From positions 1-64,000 of the forward strand of contig JAXMGQ010000022.1 of NCBI GenBank assembly GCA_046347195.1: a DNA stretch of 64,000 bases. Direction: 5' to 3'. A model generated the notes under the pieces. The model did not search any database. It was not told where the DNA came from and worked only from the letters and a program-made list of their open reading frames with translations. The translations under genes and the position numbers were made by a program. This DNA is from TMP-86 sp046347195 (lineage in GTDB: Bacteria; Pseudomonadota; Gammaproteobacteria; Steroidobacterales; Steroidobacteraceae). Below, in pieces: positions 35,735 through 43,764 of the stretch; position 1 is the first letter of the stretch; each line of letters starts with the position of its first letter.

Positions 35735-36370
35735 ATGTGGGAGATCATCCGGGCAGGCGGCGGCTTCATGTGGCCGATCATCCTGTGCTCCGTCGCGGCC
35801 GTGGCCATCATCCTGGAGCGGCTGTGGACCCTGCAGAGCAATCGCGTCATCCCGGCGGATCTCACCGAGAAGGTCTGGAAATGGGTCGAGGCTGACCAGC
35901 TCAACGACAAGCTGATCCAGGCCATCGAGCGCAATTCCCCGCTGGGCAAGCTCCTGGCCATCGGCCTGAACAACCGGCACCGTCCGCGGCACATCCTCAT
36001 GGAGCGGCTGGAGGACAGCGGCCGGCACGTCGTGCAGGAACTGGAGCGCTTCCTCAACACCCTCGGCACCATCGCCGCGGTCACCCCGCTCATGGGCCTG
36101 CTCGGCACGGTCACCGGCATCATCCACGCCTTCAATGCCATCACCCAGCATGGCATCGGCGATCCGCGCGTGCTCTCCGGAGGCATCGGCGAGGCGCTGA
36201 TCTGCACGGCCGCCGGACTCACCGTGGCCATCCCCTCGCTCATCGCCTACCGCTTCCTGCGCGGCAAGGTGGAGCGCCTGGTGGTGCAGATGGAAAAGGA
36301 AGCGATGAAGCTGGTCGATGCACTGGATGACCAGGACCAGCTCAGGCAGCCGCGGAGCGTCGAGGCATGA
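35735..36370 (+). CDS. exbB: ExbB/TolQ-family proton channel subunit
   Basis: The 211-residue protein has three membrane segments (about 10-28, 110-138, 152-176) and the MotA/TolQ/ExbB signature TLGTIAAVTPLMGLLGTVTG, then GGIGEALICTAAGL. With ExbD it uses proton motive force, for TonB-dependent transport or a Tol-like role. No tonB or tol gene lies nearby. It sits between comEC and msbA, an order seen in Xanthomonadales. The exbD ATG overlaps its stop. Confidence 0.92.
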   Translation: MWEIIRAGGGFMWPIILCSVAAVAIILERLWTLQSNRVIPADLTEKVWKWVEADQLNDKLIQAIERNSPLGKLLAIGLNNRHRPRHILMERLEDSGRHVVQELERFLNTLGTIAAVTPLMGLLGTVTGIIHAFNAITQHGIGDPRVLSGGIGEALICTAAGLTVAIPSLIAYRFLRGKVERLVVQMEKEAMKLVDALDDQDQLRQPRSVEA

Positions 36371-36789
36371 ACCTGCGCAAGCAGAACCGCGACGAGCCGG
36401 AGATCAACCTGATCAACATGATCGACGTGCTGCTGGTGCTGCTCATCTTCTTCATGGTCTCGAGCACCTTCCAGCAGGAGGGCCGCATGATCGTTCGCCT
36501 GCCGCAGGCGAACGAGGCGCCGCTGAACACCCCGCAGCCGCCGCCGTTGACGCTCACCGTGACGGCCGAAGGCTCGTACCGCGTCAATGACAAGAGCCTC
36601 ATCAACAACGGCGCGGACACGCTGCGCGCGGCCTTGCTGAAGGAGGCGGGCAGTGCTCGCGGCCCCTTGACCATCCGGGCCGATGGCCGCGCCTCGCATC
36701 AGTCCGTCGTCACCGCCATGGACGTGGCGGGGCGGCTGGGCTTCACGCAGATGAACATCGCCACGGTGCAGCCGGAGGCCTCGCCTTGA
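36367..36789 (+). CDS. exbD: ExbD/TolR-family protein
   Basis: The 140-residue protein has INLINMIDVLLVLLIFFMVSST, the single membrane helix with the conserved channel Asp (IDVLLVLLIFF), and a periplasmic domain ending in VTAMDVAGRLGFTQMNIAT. It pairs with the preceding ExbB. ATG 36367 overlaps exbB, and its TGA overlaps the TTG start of msbA. Confidence 0.93.
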   Translation: MNLRKQNRDEPEINLINMIDVLLVLLIFFMVSSTFQQEGRMIVRLPQANEAPLNTPQPPPLTLTVTAEGSYRVNDKSLINNGADTLRAALLKEAGSARGPLTIRADGRASHQSVVTAMDVAGRLGFTQMNIATVQPEASP

Positions 36790-38554
36790 GCGCGGTGCCG
36801 GTGGGGGCACCGGCGCCGTTGCGAGAGGACGACGCCTGGGCCATCTACCGGCGGCTGCTCGGCTACGCAAGGCCCTACCTGCGGCAGTTCGCCATCGGTG
36901 CCTGCGGCATGCTGCTGTTCGCGGCCACCGAGTCCGCGATCGCCTGGTTCGTGCAGTCCTTCCTGAAAGGCGCGTTCGTCCACCCGGATCCGCGCATCGT
37001 CTGGGCGATACCGGGCGGTGCCATCGTGCTGTTCATCTTCCGCGGCATCGGCGACTACGTCGCCAACTACTATCCCGGTTGGGTGGGCCGGCAGGTGGTG
37101 AAGCGCCTGCGCCAGGACGTGTTCGCGCACTATCTGCGGCTGCCCGTGGCCTATCTCGACACGCAGCAGTCGGGGCACCTGCTCTCCAGGCTCACCTACA
37201 ACATCGAGCTGGTCGCAGCCGCCGCCACCAACGCCGCCATCTCGATGATCCGCGATACGCTCACCATCGTCGGGCTCCTGGTCACCATCTTCGTCATGAA
37301 CTGGCGGCTCGCGGCCTTCAGCCTGCTGGCCGCGCCGCTGATCGCCTGGCTCATGCAGGTGGCGAACCGCTCCTTCCGCCGCTACAGCGCGCGCATCCAG
37401 GCCTCCATGGGCGAGGTGACGCGCGTGGCCAAGGAATCCATCGACGCGCAGCGGCTGATCAAGATCTTCAACGCCGAGGAGCATCAGTCGCAGCATTTCC
37501 TCGAGGTGAACGAGCGCAACCGCTTCCAGAACATGAAGCTGGTGCGGGCGCAGTCGATCAGCAACCCCATCGTGCAGCTCATCGCCGCCACGGGCTTGCC
37601 AGCGTGCTGTACGTGGCCATCCGCCAGGTGTTCGCGCACGACATGCGGGTGGATGAGTTCATGGGCTTCCTCACCGCGCTGATGCTCATCACCTCGCCCT
37701 TGCGTCGCCTGGTGAACGTCGCGGGTCCCCTGCAACAGGGAATCGCGGCGGGGCAGAGCGTGTTCGAGCTGCTCGATCACCCCACCGAAGGCGAGGGCGG
37801 CCCGCGCCCCATCGCGCGCGCGCGCGGCGAGCTCGAGTTCCGCGACGTGAGCTTCTCCTACGCCACGGCCAAGGGCCCGGCGCTGTCGCAGGTGAGTTTT
37901 CGCGTGGCGGCCGGGCAGACGGTGGCCATCGTCGGCGCCTCGGGGAGCGGCAAGTCGACGCTGGTGAGCCTGGTGCCGCGTTTCTACGATGTGGCGGGCG
38001 GCGCCATCCTGCTCGATGGCGTGGACGTGCGTGAGTACCGCCTGCACGACCTGCGCGAGCAGATCAGCATGGTCAGCCAGGAAGTGGTGCTGTTCCACGA
38101 CACCATCCGCAACAACATCACCTTCAACGCGCCCGAGCGCAGCTCGGCGCAGGTCGAGGCGGCCGCCCGTGCCGCCAACGTGCTGGAATTCGCGGTGGAC
38201 CTGCCGCAGGGGCTCGACACCGTGCTCACCGATCGCGGCCAGAACCTCTCCGGCGGCCAGCGCCAGCGCATCTCCATCGCCCGCGCGCTGCTCAAGGATG
38301 CGCCCGTGCTGGTGCTGGACGAGGCCACCGCCGCGCTCGACAACGAGTCCGAGCGACGCGTGCAGCAGGAGCTCGCCGTGCTGATGCGCGGCCGCACCAC
38401 GCTGGTCATCGCCCACCGGCTCTCCACCGTCGAGAATGCCGACCGCATCATCGTGCTCGACCAGGGCCGCATCGTGGAGTCGGGCACGCACCGGGAGCTG
38501 CTGGCCCAGGGCGGCGTGTACGCCGCCCTGCACGGCATGCATTTCAACGTCTGA
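36786..38554 (+). pseudogene. msbA: Lipid A export ATP-binding/permease MsbA, one frameshift
   Basis: MsbA flips lipid A-core across the inner membrane and is normally essential. The TTG start at 36786 gives a first part with the ABC membrane domain (VVKRLRQDVFAHYLRLPVAY, SGHLLSRLTYNIE). Near 37600 the frame is lost: GLPACC in one frame versus GLASVLYVAI in the next. Restoring one C (GGGCTTGCC to GGGCCTTGCC) makes it continuous. The ATPase part has VGASGSGKSTL, SQEVVLFHDTIRNNI, LSGGQRQRISIARALL, VLDEATAALD and AHRLST. Total length after repair is about 589 residues. lpxK follows, as in E. coli. Confidence 0.92.
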
Positions 38555-38569
38555 TGAGGTAGCGCGCCG

Positions 38570-39568
38570 GTGTCGGCACAAGCCTGGGTCAACCGCCTCT
38601 GGTACCAGAGACGCTACCCGCCCCTGTGGGCCGTACCGGCCTCGCTTCTGTTCGGTGCGCTGGTGGCCCTGCGGCGCGCACTCTACCGGCGCGGGTGGCT
38701 GCGCCAGGTGCGGCTCGCGCGCCCCGTCATCGTGGTGGGGAACCTGAGTGTCGGCGGCACGGGCAAGACCCCGCTGGTGTGCTGGCTCTCGGGACAGCTG
38801 CGCATGCGCGGCCTGTCGCCGGGCATCGTCACGCGCGGCCATGGCGGCTCGGAGCGCGCACCCCAGCTCATCAGTGTGGATGGGGACCCATCCGAGCACG
38901 GCGATGAGCCGGTGATGATGGTGCGGCGGACCGGTCGTCCGGTGGCCGTCGGCCGGGACCGCCCGGCCGCCGCGCAACTGCTGATCGATGCCGGCTGCGA
39001 TGTGATCCTGAGTGATGATGGCCTGCAGCACTATGCCCTGGCACGGGACTGCGAGGTCATCGTCGTGGATGGCGATCGCCGCTTCGGCAATGGCTGGGTG
39101 CTGCCCGCCGGGCCGCTGCGGGAGCCGAAGTCCCGGCTCGCGGGCGCCGATGCCGTGGTGGTGAACGGCGGTGGCGGACTGCTGCCCGGTGCGCTCGCCA
39201 TGAAGCTCGATGGCGATCGCGCGGTGGCGATGCTCGATGGACGCTCCCGCTCGCTGAGCGAGTTCACGGGCTCCGCCGTGCACGCCATCGCCGGCATCGG
39301 CAATCCCGAGCGCTTCTTCAACATGCTGCGGGCCCACGGCGTGCAGGTCCTGGGCCGCGCGCTGGATGATCATGCCGTGCTGACCGCCGAGATGATCCGC
39401 TTCGGGGATGAGCAGCCGGTGTTGATGACCGAGAAGGATGCCGTCAAGTGCGCGGGCCTGGTCGATGAGCGGCACTACTACGTTCCGGTGGCCGCGCAGT
39501 TCACGCCGGCCGATGCCGCCTCGCTCCTCGCCACGGTGGAGAGGGCGCTCGGGCGGGCGGCGGCGTAG
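38570..39568 (+). CDS. lpxK: Tetraacyldisaccharide 4'-kinase
   Basis: LpxK phosphorylates the lipid A precursor at the 4' position at the inner membrane. The 332-residue protein has an N-terminal membrane-associated segment (PASLLFGALVALRRAL), the P-loop VVGNLSVGGTGKTP, and the catalytic region SDDGLQHYALARDCEVIVVDG. The GTG at 38570 lies 15 bases after msbA. The msbA-lpxK pair is a conserved lipid A unit. Confidence 0.95.
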   Translation: MSAQAWVNRLWYQRRYPPLWAVPASLLFGALVALRRALYRRGWLRQVRLARPVIVVGNLSVGGTGKTPLVCWLSGQLRMRGLSPGIVTRGHGGSERAPQLISVDGDPSEHGDEPVMMVRRTGRPVAVGRDRPAAAQLLIDAGCDVILSDDGLQHYALARDCEVIVVDGDRRFGNGWVLPAGPLREPKSRLAGADAVVVNGGGGLLPGALAMKLDGDRAVAMLDGRSRSLSEFTGSAVHAIAGIGNPERFFNMLRAHGVQVLGRALDDHAVLTAEMIRFGDEQPVLMTEKDAVKCAGLVDERHYYVPVAAQFTPADAASLLATVERALGRAAA

Positions 39569-39577
39569 AATGGCGGC

Positions 39578-39772
39578 ATGGACAAACACCTGCTGGACCT
39601 CTTGGTCTGCCCCGTGTGCAAGGGGCCGCTGCGACTGGTCTCCGCCGGCGGCGGCACGGAACTGCTGTGCCGTGCGGACCGGCTGGCCTATGCCATCCGC
39701 GACGACATTCCGGTGATGCTGCCGGACGAGGCCCGCACCCTCGCCGGCGATGACCCGCTGCTGCAACGCTGA
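39578..39772 (+). CDS. ycaR: Trm112-like small zinc-ribbon protein (YcaR)
   Basis: The 64-residue protein MDKHLLDLLVCPVCKGPL has a CxxC pair at about 11 and 14 and a later Cys at about 31, then AYAIRDDIPVML. This is the Trm112/YcaR family, which in other settings binds methyltransferases. The bacterial role between lpxK and kdsB is not known. It starts 9 bases after lpxK. kdsB overlaps its last 23 bases. Confidence 0.9.
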   Translation: MDKHLLDLLVCPVCKGPLRLVSAGGGTELLCRADRLAYAIRDDIPVMLPDEARTLAGDDPLLQR

Positions 39773-40562
39773 GGACCGGCCCATCGCTTGCGAGGACTTC
39801 GCGGTCATCATCCCGGCGCGCCATGCCTCGGTGAGGCTGCCGGGCAAGCCGCTCGCCGACATCCACGGCCGGCCCATGATCCAGTGGGTCTGGGAGCGCG
39901 CCTGTGCGAGCGGCGCCTCCAGCGTCATCATCGCCACCGACGATGCGCGCGTGCGCGATGCCTGCGCCGCCTTCGGCGCGCAGGTCGAGATGACCGGCAC
40001 GCACCATCCGTCGGGCACCGACCGCCTGGCTGAAGTGGCCCATCGCCGGGGCTTCGCGGCGGATGCGATCCTCGTCAATGTCCAGGGCGATGAACCGCTG
40101 GTGCCGCCCGAGGCCATCCGCTCGCTGGCGGCCGCCTTGCGCCAGCACCCCGGGTGCGCCATCGCAACCCCGGTGACGCGCATCGAGTCGCTCGGCCAGT
40201 GGCTGGATCCGAACTGCGTGAAGGCGGTGCGCGCGCTCGATGGCCGAGCGTTGTATTTCAGCCGCGCGCCGATCCCGTGGCCGCGGGACACCCCGCCGCC
40301 GGATGAGGCCGGCATCGCGGGAGCCTTGCGTCACATCGGGATGTACGCGTATCGCGCCGACAGTCTCGCCCGGTTTGCGAGCCTTGCGCCCACCGCACTC
40401 GAACAGCGCGAGAGGCTCGAGCAGCTTCGTGCGCTCGAGCATGGCATGGCCATCCACCTGATGATGCTCGAGCGCGCCCCTCCCGCGGGCGTGGATACCC
40501 CGGAGGACCTGCAGGCGGTGCGGGCGCTGCTCGCGGAGAGGGCGCGTCCGGCTACAGGGTGA
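39750..40562 (+). CDS. kdsB: 3-deoxy-manno-octulosonate cytidylyltransferase
   Basis: KdsB makes CMP-Kdo for the lipopolysaccharide inner core. The 270-residue protein has FAVIIPARHASVRLPGKPLADI, ASSVIIATDDARV, GTHHPSGTDRLAE and ILVNVQGDEPL. These are standard motifs. The ATG at 39750 lies inside the previous gene in another frame, and no better start is available. The 3' end overlaps the convergent quinone oxidoreductase by 11 bases. Confidence 0.94.
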   Translation: MTRCCNAEDRPIACEDFAVIIPARHASVRLPGKPLADIHGRPMIQWVWERACASGASSVIIATDDARVRDACAAFGAQVEMTGTHHPSGTDRLAEVAHRRGFAADAILVNVQGDEPLVPPEAIRSLAAALRQHPGCAIATPVTRIESLGQWLDPNCVKAVRALDGRALYFSRAPIPWPRDTPPPDEAGIAGALRHIGMYAYRADSLARFASLAPTALEQRERLEQLRALEHGMAIHLMMLERAPPAGVDTPEDLQAVRALLAERARPATG

Positions 40563-41523
40563 GCAGGATCTTGCCGATGTGCTCGCTGCTCTCCATGCGG
40601 GCATGCGCGGCTGCCGCCTGGGCCAGCGGGAACTGCTGGTCGATGATGAGCCGGAATTCGCCGCTCGCGATGCGCGGCCAGACATGCTCGAGCAGTTCCC
40701 GTTTCACCTGCGCCTTGAACGCCGTGGGTCGGGAGCGCAGCGTCGAGCCGGTGAGCACCAGCCGGCGCTGCATGACCTTCAGGATGTTGATGGTGGAGGT
40801 GGGTCCACCCTGGGTTGCGATCACCACCAGCCGGCCTTCCTCGGCCAGCACATCGAGGTTTCGCGCCGTGTAGTCGCCGGCCATGATGTCGAGCACGACG
40901 TTCACACCGGCCGGCGAACGCGCGCGCAGCGCCGACACGAAGTCCTCGCGCCGGTAGTCGATGGCGGATGCGCCGAGCGATTCGCAGAAGCGGCACTTCT
41001 CCGCGCTGCCGGCGGTCGCGAACACGCGGGCACCGCGCAGCCGGGCGAGCTGGATGGCGGTGACGCCGATGCCGCTGGTGCCACCGTGCACCAGCAGGGA
41101 CTCCCCGGCCTGGAGGCGTCCGAACAGGAACAGGTTGCTGTAGGCGGTGAAGCAGGCCTCGGCCAGCGCGGCGCCCTCCACCAGTCCCACACCTGCGGGC
41201 AGGGGCAGCACCTGGCCCTCGGGTGCGCAGGCATACTCGGCATAGCCGCCTCCCTGCAGCAGCGCGCACACCGCATCGCCGGGACGAAAGCCCGAAGCGC
41301 CTTCTCCCAGCGCCTCCACGGTCCCGGACACCTCGAGGCCGGGGAAGGGTGGGGCGCCCGCGGGCGAGGGGTACTGGCCGCGACGCTGCAGCACATCGGC
41401 GCGATTGACGCCCGCCGCCGCCACCTTGATGAGCACCTCGCCGGCGCCGGGCGCAGGGGTAGGCGCTTCGCGCAGCACGAGAGCTTCGGGACCGCCGGGT
41501 TGGGGAACGTCGATGTAGCGCAT
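40552..41523 (-). CDS. NADPH:quinone oxidoreductase (PIG3-like, MDR family)
   Basis: The 323-residue zinc-free medium-chain reductase starts MRYIDVPQPGGPEALVLRE. It has AAAGVNRADVLQRRGQYPSP, FPGLEVSGTVEALGEG, and the Rossmann motif LLVHGGTSGIGVTAIQLAR. The sequence matches the PIG3-type quinone oxidoreductase branch. It is a single minus-strand gene convergent to kdsB, and the physiological quinone is unknown. Confidence 0.9.
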   Translation of the reverse strand: MRYIDVPQPGGPEALVLREAPTPAPGAGEVLIKVAAAGVNRADVLQRRGQYPSPAGAPPFPGLEVSGTVEALGEGASGFRPGDAVCALLQGGGYAEYACAPEGQVLPLPAGVGLVEGAALAEACFTAYSNLFLFGRLQAGESLLVHGGTSGIGVTAIQLARLRGARVFATAGSAEKCRFCESLGASAIDYRREDFVSALRARSPAGVNVVLDIMAGDYTARNLDVLAEEGRLVVIATQGGPTSTINILKVMQRRLVLTGSTLRSRPTAFKAQVKRELLEHVWPRIASGEFRLIIDQQFPLAQAAAAHARMESSEHIGKILLTL

Positions 41524-41548
41524 GCGAAGGATTATAGGACCCGCATCA

Positions 41549-42385
41549 CTAGAATGGCGCGCCGAACACCAGGCGGAAGACCGACAGGGAATCCCCGAAG
41601 CGGTACCCGAGGCCGAGCCGCGGCAGCGGAACCTTCCAGATCCGCAATGGCTCGACGGTGCCCAGCGTCACGCCCAGCTCCCACTGCACGGCGGTGATCG
41701 GCAGGCCCTGCGATGCCAGCGGAGGGTCGGGCCGGCGCAGGTACCATTCGTTGAGGCCGTACAGGCTGTAATCGAGCGCGGTGCCGCGGATGACGGCGTG
41801 AAGCGGCGCGCGCGCCTCGACGCCGCTCGCCAGCCGCAACATCGCATCATCCGGCCGGTCGCGGAACAGGGTTTGCGCATAGACCAGGTGTGACTGGAGG
41901 TGCACCGCGAAAGGGGCGATCGGCACGTCGCGGTCGATGCCGAGGCCGGTGGCCCAGGTGAGCGCGTCCGCGGTGCTGGTCCGCTCCTTGGCGATGCCGC
42001 CCTGGAGGAAGGCGCTCGCCAGCCACTGGCCGGGAAGCCGTCGCGAGAACTGCACGCCGGGGACGAAGCTCAGCGTATCGACGCTGCGCGGAAGCCGGGT
42101 CTGCAGCACGTCCTCGACGTTGAAATCGTAGAACCCCAGCGTGAGGGGCAGCAGCAGCATCACGCCGGTCGATCCTTGCGCCGGCTCGCGGTAAGTCCAC
42201 TGGATCGGCAGGCGGTAGATCTGGATGGTCCTGCCATTCACCGAGTAGATGCCCGAGCCGAGCTGGCTGGCGAAGGAGAAATTCGCGATCGTCTGTTCGG
42301 AACGGTTCAGGGGTGCGCCCTGGCCCTGCGCGCCGGCGAGCGCGAGCAGCAGGCCACCGAACAGGCGCAGGCGGGTGCCTGGCAT
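41549..42385 (-). CDS. Unrecognised secreted, probably outer-membrane barrel protein
   Basis: The 278-residue protein has a signal peptide (about 1-23, MPGTRLRLFGGLLLALAGAQ). Alternating strand-like segments follow (LPIQWTYREP, GVMLLLPLTLGFYDF, LSFVPGVQFSRRL). It ends in Phe (RLVFGAPF), as many outer-membrane barrels do. I do not recognise the family. The ATG could also be 42412 or 42418, but 42385 gives the cleaner signal peptide. It is divergent from the phosphatase gene, with about 48 bases between starts. Confidence 0.6.
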   Translation of the reverse strand: MPGTRLRLFGGLLLALAGAQGQGAPLNRSEQTIANFSFASQLGSGIYSVNGRTIQIYRLPIQWTYREPAQGSTGVMLLLPLTLGFYDFNVEDVLQTRLPRSVDTLSFVPGVQFSRRLPGQWLASAFLQGGIAKERTSTADALTWATGLGIDRDVPIAPFAVHLQSHLVYAQTLFRDRPDDAMLRLASGVEARAPLHAVIRGTALDYSLYGLNEWYLRRPDPPLASQGLPITAVQWELGVTLGTVEPLRIWKVPLPRLGLGYRFGDSLSVFRLVFGAPF

Positions 42386-42433
42386 CGAGGGAGTACGGCG
42401 CGGGGGACACATCGTCATTGCTAAGATAGCGGG

Positions 42434-42901
42434 ATGCGAGTGCTTTTTGTGTGCCTGGGAAACATCTGCCGCAGCCCGACAGCGGAAGGGGTCGCCCGTC
42501 GCCTGGCCGCGGAAGCGGGGCTGGGCGCCGACTGGGAATTCGACTCCGCCGGAACCGGCGATTACCACCTGGGTTGTGCGCCCGATGCGCGCGCCGTCCG
42601 CGCCGCCCTGCGCCGCGGCGTGGACTTGCGGGCGCTGCGCGCGCGCCAGGTGCTGCCGGCCGATTTCGATCGCTTCGACCTGATCCTCGCCATGGATCGC
42701 TCGAACCTTGCCTCCCTCGAACGCATCCGGCCTCGGGGCTCGCATGCCGAACTGCGCCTGTTCCTCGCGGCAACGCGCCCGCAGGGCCTCGCCGACGTGC
42801 CGGATCCCTATTTTGGGCCCGACGATGGCTTCGAGGCCGTGCTCGATCTGTGTTTCGTCGCGGCAGGCGAGCTGCTCGCATCCGCGCCCGTGCGCGGCTG
42901 A
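42434..42901 (+). CDS. Low-molecular-weight protein-tyrosine phosphatase
   Basis: The 155-residue protein begins MRVLFVCLGNICRSPTAEG, the CX5R(S/T) phosphatase loop with the nucleophile Cys at about 7 and Arg at about 13. The general acid is in VPDPYFG. The family often acts on capsule or exopolysaccharide kinases, though none lies in this window. The substrate is unknown. Confidence 0.93.
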   Translation: MRVLFVCLGNICRSPTAEGVARRLAAEAGLGADWEFDSAGTGDYHLGCAPDARAVRAALRRGVDLRALRARQVLPADFDRFDLILAMDRSNLASLERIRPRGSHAELRLFLAATRPQGLADVPDPYFGPDDGFEAVLDLCFVAAGELLASAPVRG

Positions 42902-42916
42902 GGCAAGAGCGAGCCC

Positions 42917-43720
42917 ATGCCCTTCACCCTGTCGCACACCGCCGCCATCCTGCCGTTCGCGCGAACGCTGAACCGCTGGCGAGCACTGTCCGCCGCGATG
43001 ATCGGCAGCATGGTGCCGGATTTCAGCCTGCTGGTGCCCTGGCACGTCCAGCGCTTCCAGTCGCACAGCCTCGAAGGCTTGGTCACCTTCTGCCTGCCAT
43101 TGGGGCTGCTGAGCTACTGGATCTTCGAGTACGTGGTCAAGCCCGCGACCTGGGAGATCCTCCCCGACGCGGCGCACCTGCGCAGCACGGCGCTGGCGCG
43201 CCCGGATCCCATCGACGAGCCGCGCCAGTGGCTGGTGGCCGTCATCGGTGTGCTCGGGGGTGCGATCACCCACCTGGTGTGGGACGGATTCACACACGAG
43301 GGCGCGAGGGGCGTGCGCATGATCCCGGCACTGGATGATTCGGTCGACATCGCCGGTCACCCGCTGTACGCGTTCCAGATCGCGCAGCACGCCTGTTCGA
43401 TCCTGGGACTGGCGCTCGTGACCTGGCTGCTGGTTCGCGAGATGCGCGCCGCGCCGGCGATGGCGGGACCCGTGAGCCGGGCGCTCGATCACGCCTCGCG
43501 GCGGCGCTGGATGGCCGCCTATGTGGTCGCGGCGCTGTTCTTCTGCGCCGTCTCGTTCAGGCTCACCTGGATGACGGAGCGCTACGGGAAGTCCTGGTCG
43601 TTCATCATCGATGCGCTGGGCATCGGCGGGCTGCGGGGGCTGCTGTTCTCCGTGCTGGCCGTCAGCGCGCTGCTCAGGGCCCGGCTCGCAAGGCCGGCCC
43701 GCGCACGGCAGGCAGCGTGA
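42917..43720 (+). CDS. DUF4184 integral membrane protein
   Basis: The 267-residue protein starts MPFTLSHTAAILPF and has the conserved GSMVPDFSLLVPW and HLVWDGFTHEG, hallmarks of DUF4184. About six membrane segments are predicted. The conserved His and Asp resemble the S2P/membrane-bound hydrolase-like pattern of YdjM proteins, but the function is unknown. It follows the phosphatase by 15 bases and ends facing rne. Confidence 0.85.
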   Translation: MPFTLSHTAAILPFARTLNRWRALSAAMIGSMVPDFSLLVPWHVQRFQSHSLEGLVTFCLPLGLLSYWIFEYVVKPATWEILPDAAHLRSTALARPDPIDEPRQWLVAVIGVLGGAITHLVWDGFTHEGARGVRMIPALDDSVDIAGHPLYAFQIAQHACSILGLALVTWLLVREMRAAPAMAGPVSRALDHASRRRWMAAYVVAALFFCAVSFRLTWMTERYGKSWSFIIDALGIGGLRGLLFSVLAVSALLRARLARPARARQAA

Positions 43721-43726
43721 TGAACA

Positions 43727-43750
43727 CCGGGCGGCGCCATCGCCGCCCGG
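43727..43750. terminator. Hairpin between DUF4184 gene and rne
   Basis: CCGGGCGGCG (43727-43736) and CGCCGCCCGG (43741-43750) form a perfect 10-bp stem around CCAT. It lies between two convergent stops (43720 and 43765) and could end both transcripts. There is no T-tract on either side, so it is a weak intrinsic terminator at best. Confidence 0.5.
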
Positions 43751-43764
43751 GTTCAATACCCGGT

